5,567 nt of DNA, taken from the NCBI GenBank assembly GCA_030045755.1, contig JASIEW010000137.1:1-5567 (forward strand), read 5' to 3'. The stretch is from Nitrososphaerales archaeon. Lineage in GTDB: Archaea; Thermoproteota; Nitrososphaeria; Nitrososphaerales; UBA183. The notes beneath the pieces are model-generated. The model was given only the letters and a program-made list of their open reading frames with translations, had not been told where the DNA came from and searched no databases. Below, in pieces: positions 1 to 5,265 of the stretch (position 1 is its first letter; every line of letters begins with the position of its first letter). Both the position numbers and the translations under genes were made by a program.

Positions 1-31
1 AAATGATCGGGGTTCGGGGTAGAGGCACGCA

Positions 32-376
32 TTGAGGGACTTGCGAAGGGCTGTCATTTGGTGGTATGCTCTCGTGGGCGCCATCTGTCTCGTGCTCATT
101 CCAATCCGGGTGTATGTCCTCGACGCTAACAATTGGCTCGTGTATCTTCTCCTTGCGCTTGGGTTTGTATTCCTTGGAACTTCTGTCGTCCTTTCGATGA
201 CTTGGGAGCCAATAAACAAAGACACTCAATCCTTCATGAAGAGTCCTGCCCGACGAAATTTTACAGAGGGAAGGCGCGGATTGACTCCGACGGGGGACTT
301 TACAGAACCTGAGGCAAGGCTTTTAAGGGGAAAAATAACTTATGTTATAATGAGGCGAGCAGGACACGGCGTCTAA
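32..376 (+). CDS. Small two-helix membrane protein, function unknown
   Basis: I do not recognise this family. The 114-residue product has a short basic N-terminus (RDLRR), a hydrophobic helix at about residues 8-28, a short loop, a second helix at about 35-57, then a hydrophilic tail of about 57 residues. This predicts a membrane protein with both ends in the cytoplasm. TTG at 32 is the first start after an in-frame stop at 20-22 and has a weak AGAGG six bases before it. Codon third positions look less GC-rich than in the suf genes, so it may be weakly expressed or foreign. The tail is doubtful: it runs through the probable sufB promoter, and another frame gives a plausible tail ending at TGA 310-312, just before that promoter. 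The helical part is the better-supported part. It sits where sufC might be expected but shows no ATPase motifs. Confidence 0.5.
   Translation: MRDLRRAVIWWYALVGAICLVLIPIRVYVLDANNWLVYLLLALGFVFLGTSVVLSMTWEPINKDTQSFMKSPARRNFTEGRRGLTPTGDFTEPEARLLRGKITYVIMRRAGHGV
313..326 (+). promoter_or_regulatory. Probable archaeal promoter (BRE-like + TATA box) of the suf operon
   Basis: The motif GGCAAGGC (313-320) is followed directly by TTTTAA (321-326). The centre of the TATA-like hexamer lies about 26-27 bases before ATG 350. This is the usual archaeal distance between TATA box and transcription start, so a leaderless or nearly leaderless sufB mRNA would begin at that ATG. The stretch 331-350 is strongly AT-rich in an otherwise GC-rich region, as expected for the DNA opened at initiation. 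The same GGCAAGGC word precedes a TTTTA at 5217-5230. Assignment as BRE/TATA is inferred from position and sequence only. Confidence 0.6.
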
Positions 377-443
377 GGCGGAAACAGCAACAGACGATTA
401 CAAAGAGAAGTACGGATTCAGCGATCCCATAGACCAGTACGTC
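350..443 (+). other. sufB: Disrupted 5' coding end of sufB (single-base frame break)
   Basis: The frame of sufB stays open upstream of GTG 444 back to a TGA at 351-353. It encodes residues typical of SufB N-termini, including Tyr-Lys-Glu-Lys-Tyr-Gly-Phe-Ser-Asp-Pro at about 399-428. No ATG, GTG or TTG lies in that frame between 354 and 443. ATG 350 is in the other frame and meets TAA at 374-376 after eight codons. Removing one G of the pair at 354-355 would join ATG 350 to the sufB frame and give an N-terminus beginning MSEQDTASK and a total of 474 residues, a normal SufB length. The extra base could be a sequencing or assembly error or a real mutation. Confidence 0.7.
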
Positions 444-1775
444 GTGAAGGGGACCAAGGGTCTGTCTGAGCGGGTCGTACAGGAGATAGTGCGTCTCCAC
501 GACGAGCCTGCGTGGATGGAGCAGCTCAGGATGAAGGCCCTGAGGCACTTCCTCGACATGAAACCGCCTGCTTGGGCGCCAGACCTCGCCGACATCGACT
601 ACCAGAGCTTCTCCTACTACGCCAACCCCACGGCGAAGGCGGCAGGATCTTGGGAGCAGCTCCCGGAGTACATCAAACGGACTTACGATAAGCTCGGCAT
701 AACGGACGCAGAGAAGAAATTCCTATCCGGCGTCGGAGCGATCTACGAGAGCGAGGCTGTGTACCACAGCATCCAGGGGGAGCTCCAGAAACAGGGCGTA
801 GTCTTCTCCGATACTGTAACAGCGCTGAAGGAGTATCCGGACATCATGAAGAAGTATTTCGGCACTGTCGTACCGTACCAGGACAACTTCATCGCGGCAC
901 TTCAGACGGCGGTGTGGAGCGCGGGCAGCTTCGTCTACGTCCCAGAGGGGGTGAAGGTGACGATGCCGCTCCAAGCTTACTTCAGGATCAACGAGCGCAA
1001 CATGGGACAGTTCGAGAGGACACTGATCGTCGGTGAACCTTACAGCGAAGTGACCTACATCGAGGGTTGCTCGGCTCCGGTCTACTCCTCGCAGTCTCTC
1101 CACTCCGCAATCGTCGAGATAGTAGCAAGGAAGGGCTCGCTCGTGAAGTACACCACGCTACAAAACTGGTCGAAGGACGTGCTGAACCTGGTGACGAAGC
1201 GCGCGCACGCCTACGAGGACGCGACGGTGTCCTGGGTAGACTTCAACGGAGGCTCAAGGCTGACGCGCAAGTATCCTTCGATCTATCTACTCGGGCCCAG
1301 GGCGAGGGCTGACATAATCTCAGTCGCGTACGCCGGCCCCGGCCAAGTGCAAGACACGGGCGGAAAGGCGATACACCTGGCGAAGGACACGACGTCGAAG
1401 ATCATATCCCGTTCCGTCTCCAAGGGCGGCGGTCACACAGCCTACAGGGGCCTGCTCCACATCGCAAAAGGCGCGACGAACGTGAAGTCCACGGTAAGGT
1501 GCGACGCCTTGCTCCTGGACGAGAACAGCACCACCGCCACCTATCCGTACATGGAGATACAGGAGGACGACGCGACCGTGACTCATGAGGCCAGCGTCGG
1601 CAAGGTAGGCGAGGAGCAGCTCTTCTATCTGATGGCGAGGGGGATGACGGAAGGAGACGCTTTGAGCATGGTCGTCAACGGGTTCCTCGAGCCGTTCGCG
1701 AAGGAGCTCCCCATGACCTATGCCGTCGAGTTCAACCGTCTGATGTCCCTCGAGATGACGAACGCGGTAGGCTGA
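444..1775 (+). CDS. sufB: Fe-S cluster assembly scaffold protein SufB
   Basis: SufB is the core scaffold of the cytoplasmic SufBCD complex, where sulfur and iron are assembled into clusters. The readable product is 443 residues from GTG 444, but the true protein probably starts at ATG 350 (see 350-443). The C-terminal beta-helix core is clear. Cys209 lies in EGCSAP, Cys353 in VRCDALLL, and His381-Glu382 in VTHEAS. The spacings of 144 residues between the cysteines and 28 from the second Cys to the His suit E. coli Cys254, Cys405 and His433-Glu434, the residues known to matter for cluster formation. Other family signatures are SKGGGHTAYRG (326-336), GEEQLFYLMARG (389-400) and NGFLEPFAKELP (412-423). 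The sequence resembles bacterial, actinobacterial-like SufB. sufD follows after 26 bases. Function is very secure; only the start is uncertain. Confidence 0.96.
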   Translation: MKGTKGLSERVVQEIVRLHDEPAWMEQLRMKALRHFLDMKPPAWAPDLADIDYQSFSYYANPTAKAAGSWEQLPEYIKRTYDKLGITDAEKKFLSGVGAIYESEAVYHSIQGELQKQGVVFSDTVTALKEYPDIMKKYFGTVVPYQDNFIAALQTAVWSAGSFVYVPEGVKVTMPLQAYFRINERNMGQFERTLIVGEPYSEVTYIEGCSAPVYSSQSLHSAIVEIVARKGSLVKYTTLQNWSKDVLNLVTKRAHAYEDATVSWVDFNGGSRLTRKYPSIYLLGPRARADIISVAYAGPGQVQDTGGKAIHLAKDTTSKIISRSVSKGGGHTAYRGLLHIAKGATNVKSTVRCDALLLDENSTTATYPYMEIQEDDATVTHEASVGKVGEEQLFYLMARGMTEGDALSMVVNGFLEPFAKELPMTYAVEFNRLMSLEMTNAVG

Positions 1776-1787
1776 GGGCGGCCGCCC
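1776..1787. repeat. Perfect 12-bp GC palindrome between sufB and sufD
   Basis: GGGCGGCCGCCC begins at the base after the sufB stop codon and ends three bases before the sufD ribosome binding site. It equals its own reverse complement. In RNA it could fold only as a 4-bp stem with a GGCC tetraloop, or pair between molecules. It may be chance in GC-rich DNA; a role in tuning translation or RNA stability between the two genes is speculative. Confidence 0.4.
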
Positions 1788-1790
1788 ACC

Positions 1791-1795
1791 GGAGG
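1791..1795 (+). promoter_or_regulatory. Shine-Dalgarno site of sufD
   Basis: GGAGG, followed by GAGC, lies six bases before ATG 1802. It is the strongest ribosome binding site in the window and fixes the sufD start. It contrasts with sufB, where no such site precedes ATG 350 and leaderless initiation is more likely. Confidence 0.8.
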
Positions 1796-1801
1796 AGCAC
1801 G

Positions 1802-3214
1802 ATGTCTCAGGCAGAGTTGGGCAGGTTCGACGAGAACCTCGTGTCTGCCCTTTCGGAGTCGCGCTCCGAGCCGAAGTGGCTCAGGGACGCGAGGCTCGAG
1901 TCCTTTGACCAGTTCAAGTCGCTACCGACCGAGCTGAACCCGCTGTACACGAAGTATGTCAGCACCTTCAGCGTCGACATGAGCGGCTTCGGGATCTCCC
2001 CCAAGACCACGCCGATCGACTTCCGGCGCTTCTTCGAGGGATACCTCACGGGAAAGGAGCGGAACATCCTGCTGCAAGGAAACGAGACCCAGGTCCACGC
2101 CGAGCTGGACGACGACCTGTCTTCGCGAGGGGTGAAGCTCCTCTCCATAGAGGAGGCTCTGGGGAAGGAGGAGAAACTGCTCAAGACCCTCTTCGAAGAG
2201 AGACTCGCCAAACCGAGCAGCGAGAAGTTCGCCGCCTTCGTCGGCGCGTTCTTCAACTGCGGGACCGTGGTGTACGTGCCTCGGGATGTCACGGTCGACA
2301 GGCCAGTCCGCAGGATGCTGCTCCTCGACTCTCCGAGGTCCGGGGTCGTCGACCAGACCTTCATCGTCGCAGAGGAAAGCTCGAAACTGGTGTTTCTCGA
2401 GGAGCTGTACTCCAAGGGCTCGGGCGGACCCTCCCTGCTCGCGTCCACCGTCGAGATACGCGCGCGGCCCTCTTCCCACGTGGACTTCTCTTCTATCCAG
2501 CTTCTCGACGAACAGGCCGTCCACATCTCTACCAGGGACGTGGAGACGCTCAACGACGCACGCGCGACCGCGAGTTCCCTCGAGCTGGGGGGTGCTGTCT
2601 CCCGTTCGAGGACCAACTTCCTGCTGAACGGGAGGGGCTCCCTCGCGGAGGGCTTCGAGATCTTCTTCACCGACGCCAGGCAGAGGTACGACTTCGAGAC
2701 GAACCTCTTCCACAACTCGCCCGACTCGACGGGCTCGACCCAGGCCAGGGGAGTGCTGAAGGGCGAGTCGCAGTCGATATTCAAGGGAATGATCAAGATC
2801 GTAAAGACCGCGAAGAACTCCCGTTCCTACCTGGCCCATCACGCCATGCTCCTGGACAGGACTGCAAAGTCGGACGCGATACCTGGCCTCGAGATAGACA
2901 ACAACGAGGTCAAGGCGACCCACTCGGCCTCCGTGGCGCAGATCGACGACGAGCAGCTGTTCTACTTGATGGCCAGGGGCCTTCCCCTCGACGAGACGAA
3001 GAGGATGGTCGTTCTCGGGTTCTTCGAGCCGGTCCTTTCCAGGATACCGATAGAGCAGACGAGGGAGGGCGCGAGGTTCATGATCGAAGGGAAGTGGGAC
3101 GGCGTCAAGAGGCGGCTGGTCGACAGGGAGACGCTCCTGGCGGAGGAGGGGGAGACCACGCCCGAGGTCAAGCAGACCGAAGACATATTCGAGAGGCACT
3201 ACAAGTACAGGTAG
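1802..3214 (+). CDS. sufD: Fe-S cluster assembly protein SufD
   Basis: SufD is the SufB paralogue that pairs with SufB and SufC in the cytoplasmic scaffold complex; in E. coli it is linked to iron acquisition and cluster formation. The 470-residue product has the variable helical N-terminus (about 1-140), the beta-helix core (about 145-380) and the helical C-terminal SufB/SufD domain with DDEQLFYLMARGLP (382-395) and VVLGFFEPV (403-411). His374 in KATHSAS matches the essential E. coli SufD His360, while the E. coli Cys358 position is Ala372. The SufB-type sulfur-handling cysteines are absent (the EGC equivalent reads LEELYS), which separates it from SufB. The last 30 or so residues are charged, ending FERHYKYR. 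ATG 1802 has a strong Shine-Dalgarno site. The Rieske gene begins 8 bases after the stop, so translation may be coupled. Confidence 0.94.
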   Translation: MSQAELGRFDENLVSALSESRSEPKWLRDARLESFDQFKSLPTELNPLYTKYVSTFSVDMSGFGISPKTTPIDFRRFFEGYLTGKERNILLQGNETQVHAELDDDLSSRGVKLLSIEEALGKEEKLLKTLFEERLAKPSSEKFAAFVGAFFNCGTVVYVPRDVTVDRPVRRMLLLDSPRSGVVDQTFIVAEESSKLVFLEELYSKGSGGPSLLASTVEIRARPSSHVDFSSIQLLDEQAVHISTRDVETLNDARATASSLELGGAVSRSRTNFLLNGRGSLAEGFEIFFTDARQRYDFETNLFHNSPDSTGSTQARGVLKGESQSIFKGMIKIVKTAKNSRSYLAHHAMLLDRTAKSDAIPGLEIDNNEVKATHSASVAQIDDEQLFYLMARGLPLDETKRMVVLGFFEPVLSRIPIEQTREGARFMIEGKWDGVKRRLVDRETLLAEEGETTPEVKQTEDIFERHYKYR

Positions 3215-3222
3215 GGACCAGG

Positions 3223-3531
3223 TTGGCCGACTTCGCTCCGGCTCTGAAACAGTCCGAACTCGCCGAAGATTCGATGATGTCGGTCATGGTCGGGGAAGTG
3301 AGGGTACTCCTGTCCAACGTCGGGGGCGAGGTGTCTGCGGTCAGCGGCACGTGCTCTCACGAGGAAGCAGACCTTGGCTTGGGCTTCATGATGGAAGACA
3401 GGGTCGTGTGTCCGCTGCACCTGTCTGCGTTCAACCTCAGGACCGGGGAGGTTCTCAACCCTCCGGCCACAGCTCCGCTGAAGCGCTTCAATGTTAAAAT
3501 AGAAGGCGGAACGATTTTCGTCGAAGTTTGA
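3223..3531 (+). CDS. Rieske-type [2Fe-2S] ferredoxin of the suf operon
   Basis: This is a small soluble Rieske protein of 102 residues, the size of NirD/dioxygenase-type ferredoxin subunits. The cluster ligands are visible as Cys44-x-His46 (GTCSHEEADL) and Cys63-x-x-His66 (VVCPLHLSAFNLRTGE), with 16 residues between the two pairs. There is no signal peptide or membrane helix, so it should be cytoplasmic. Start TTG 3223 is preferred because the preceding in-frame sequence lies inside sufD in another frame, AGGG lies six bases upstream, and the N-terminal beta strand (about residues 3-30) is needed for the fold. Rieske genes occur in some suf operons next to sufD, for example in Actinobacteria. 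A role as electron donor for cluster assembly or persulfide reduction is inferred, not shown. No oxygenase subunit is adjacent, which argues against a dioxygenase role. Confidence 0.88.
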   Translation: MADFAPALKQSELAEDSMMSVMVGEVRVLLSNVGGEVSAVSGTCSHEEADLGLGFMMEDRVVCPLHLSAFNLRTGEVLNPPATAPLKRFNVKIEGGTIFVEV

Positions 3532-3550
3532 AGGAGTTCTGAGGTTTCTC

Positions 3551-4789
3551 TTGCTCGAAGCCGAGGCTCTGAACGCCGAGAAGGTCCGCGCAGACTTCCC
3601 CATCCTAAGCAGGAAGGTCAGAGGGACGCGCCTGGTCTACCTGGACAACGCCGCGACGTCGCAGAAGCCTAAGCAGGTGATCGACGCCCTCGTCGACTAC
3701 TACTCGAGGTACAACTCGAACGTCCACAGGTCCGTCCACACGCTCGGCGAGGAGGCGACGGCCGCTTATGAGGCGGCGAGGGAGAAGACGGCGCGGTTCG
3801 TCGGGGCGAGGGCCAAGGACCTCGTCTTCGTGAGGGGGACCACCGAGGCCATCAACCTCGTCAGGTTCGCGTGGGGGGAGAAGTTCGTCAAGGAGGGCGA
3901 CCTCCTGGTCACGACGCTCATGGAGCACCACAGCAACATCGTCCCCTGGCAGCTCCTCGCGCAGAGCAAGCGCGCCAGGCTCGAGTTCGTGGGCCTTACG
4001 CCCGAAGGTGCCCTCGACGTCTCCAAGCTCGAGGCTCTGCTCAGGCAGTCCCCGAAGCTGGTAGCCGTCTCTCACTGCTCGAACGTGCTCGGCACCATAA
4101 ACGACGTCGCGAGCATCTGCGCGAAAGCCAAGCGCGCGGGGGCGACCACCGTGGTCGACGGCGCGCAGTCCGTCCCGCACATGCCCGTCGACGTCGCGTC
4201 AATCGGCGCGGACTTCTACGCCTTCTCGGGCCACAAGATGGTAGGTCCGACAGGCATAGGGGCCCTGGTAGGCCGGAAGGAGCTGCTGGAGGAGATGCTA
4301 CCATTCCAGGGGGGCGGGGAGATGATCAGGGAGGTCTTCCTCGACCACGCGACCTGGAATGACGTGCCATACAAGTTCGAAGCGGGGACGGTCAACATCG
4401 CCGACGCCATCGGGCTCGGTGCCGCGGTCGACTACCTCGGAGGGCTGGGGATGAGCAGGGTCCGCGACCACGAGGTCAAGCTCCTGAGGTACGCCCTAGA
4501 CGAGCTCGCGAAGGTCAAGGGGTTCAAACCATACGGGCCCACGGACCTGACGAGGAGGGGCGGCGTGATCTCCTTCAACCTGGCAGACGTCCATCCTCAC
4601 GACCTGGCGACGATCCTCGACGAGCAGGGGATAGCGATCCGTTCAGGCCACCACTGCGCGCAGCCTCTGATGAAGTGGCTCGACGTCCCCGCTACGAGCA
4701 GAGCAAGCCTCTACCTCTACAACTCCTACGACGACGTGGACGCCCTGAAAGCAGGCCTGGAAAAGGCGGGTGCAATCTTCAAGGTTTGA
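3551..4789 (+). CDS. sufS: Cysteine desulfurase SufS (group II)
   Basis: SufS is a cytoplasmic pyridoxal-phosphate enzyme that converts L-cysteine to alanine and leaves sulfur as a persulfide on its active-site cysteine. The 412-residue length is typical. Lys229 in FSGHKM forms the Schiff base with PLP; His126 in EHHSN, Asp204 and Gln207 in VVDGAQS hold the cofactor; Cys369 in RSGHHCAQP is the persulfide cysteine; Arg384 in SRASLYLYN should bind the substrate carboxylate. The RSGHHCAQPLMKWL region is close to Bacillus-type SufS, which works with SufU, in line with the next gene. TTG 3551 is the only start codon after the in-frame stop at 3500-3502 that keeps the whole N-terminus, and GAGG (3541-3544) lies six bases before it. 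The gene starts 19 bases after the Rieske stop and overlaps the next gene by 4 bases. Confidence 0.96.
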   Translation: MLEAEALNAEKVRADFPILSRKVRGTRLVYLDNAATSQKPKQVIDALVDYYSRYNSNVHRSVHTLGEEATAAYEAAREKTARFVGARAKDLVFVRGTTEAINLVRFAWGEKFVKEGDLLVTTLMEHHSNIVPWQLLAQSKRARLEFVGLTPEGALDVSKLEALLRQSPKLVAVSHCSNVLGTINDVASICAKAKRAGATTVVDGAQSVPHMPVDVASIGADFYAFSGHKMVGPTGIGALVGRKELLEEMLPFQGGGEMIREVFLDHATWNDVPYKFEAGTVNIADAIGLGAAVDYLGGLGMSRVRDHEVKLLRYALDELAKVKGFKPYGPTDLTRRGGVISFNLADVHPHDLATILDEQGIAIRSGHHCAQPLMKWLDVPATSRASLYLYNSYDDVDALKAGLEKAGAIFKV

Positions 4790-5208
4790 GCAGCGCCGAC
4801 ATATACAGGGAGCTCATCCTGGACTACTACAGGAACCCAAGGAACTTCGGCAAGCTCGAGAAGTTCGAGATCGAGTCGCACGACACCAACCCGCTCTGCG
4901 GAGACGAGGTCGACATCCAGATCAAGGTGGGCGAAGGGCAGAAGATAGAGGAGATCAGGTTCACAGGCAAGGGCTGCGCCATCAGCCAGGCGTCGACTTC
5001 CATGCTCACGGAGCTGGCCAAAGGAAAGCCGCTGACGTGGGCGAAGGAGCTCTCAAAGGAGGACATCTTCAAGCTGTTGGGCACGTCAGACCTCGGCCCC
5101 TCCAGAATCAAGTGCGCCCTGCTGGGCATGAAGGTACTGAAAACGGGCGTTTACGGGTACTTGGGCGCCCAGTACGAGGACGCTGAGACGTCCGACCATA
5201 CGCACTAG
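4786..5208 (+). CDS. sufU: SufU/IscU-family Fe-S scaffold or sulfur-transfer protein
   Basis: This 140-residue cytoplasmic protein belongs to the IscU/SufU/NifU-N family. The three metal- or sulfur-binding cysteines are Cys38 in PLCGDEVDI, Cys64 in GKGCAISQAS and Cys110 in RIKCALL, plus Asp40, which in Bacillus SufU is a zinc ligand. Such proteins accept persulfide sulfur from SufS (SufU, zinc-bound) or carry a nascent cluster (IscU). Only 45 residues separate Cys64 and Cys110, as in IscU; Bacillus SufU has a longer insert. The IscU chaperone motif LPPVK is missing, and GPSRIKC is SufU-like. I therefore call it SufU on context with a mixed character. TTG 4786 overlaps the sufS stop in TTGA, giving coupled translation. 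A longer in-frame start at 4675 is rejected because it lies well inside sufS and the extra residues are not family-like. The C-terminus ends in the polar string TSDHTH. Confidence 0.92.
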   Translation: MSSADIYRELILDYYRNPRNFGKLEKFEIESHDTNPLCGDEVDIQIKVGEGQKIEEIRFTGKGCAISQASTSMLTELAKGKPLTWAKELSKEDIFKLLGTSDLGPSRIKCALLGMKVLKTGVYGYLGAQYEDAETSDHTH

Positions 5209-5216
5209 CACACGCG

Positions 5217-5231
5217 GGCAAGGCCTTTTAG
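5217..5231 (+). promoter_or_regulatory. Possible promoter of the downstream membrane-protein gene
   Basis: GGCAAGGC (5217-5224), one C, then TTTTAG (5226-5231) closely repeats the arrangement before sufB (313-326). By the same spacing, transcription would start near 5254-5255, giving a leader of roughly 11 bases before TTG 5266. It begins 9 bases after the sufU stop, so it would separate the next gene from the suf operon. The TATA-like element is weaker than the first and not embedded in AT-rich DNA. Confidence 0.4.
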
Positions 5232-5265
5232 CACCTCGCAGGTCTGCCCTGCCAAGGGCGACTCG

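Noticed and set aside
259..305. Two TTTACAG words 39 bases apart in the first ORF
   Set aside because: Short and with little flanking similarity; no evidence that it is a functional repeat.
346..351. TATAAT resembling a bacterial -10 box
   Set aside because: It overlaps the presumed start codon ATG 350 and has no TTGACA-like -35 partner; the TTTTAA at 321-326 is better placed for an archaeal promoter, and TATAAT more likely belongs to the AT-rich melting region.
1922..3199. Long antisense open frame opposite sufD (425 codons), and a second one at 1807-2796
   Set aside because: Both are shadows of the GC-rich sufD codons; they show no recognisable domain and low-complexity Arg/Leu/Ser-rich translations, and sufD has clear family motifs.
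3094..3222. Longer start for the Rieske gene
   Set aside because: The added stretch is sufD sequence in another frame, Arg/Gly-rich and unlike Rieske N-termini; TTG 3223 has a ribosome site.
3605..4180. Antisense open frame opposite sufS (191 codons) and similar sense-strand shadow at 3871-4362
   Set aside because: Arg/Gly/Pro-rich translations without motifs; fully explained by sufS codon bias.
4675..4785. Longer start for the SufU-like gene
   Set aside because: The added residues come from reading sufS in another frame; TTG 4786 overlapping the sufS stop gives the usual family N-terminus.
5238..5252. GCAGG-TCTGC-CCTGC hairpin between sufU and the last gene
   Set aside because: Only a 5-bp stem, no T-run after it, and it would lie at the expected transcription start of the next gene; not supported as a terminator.
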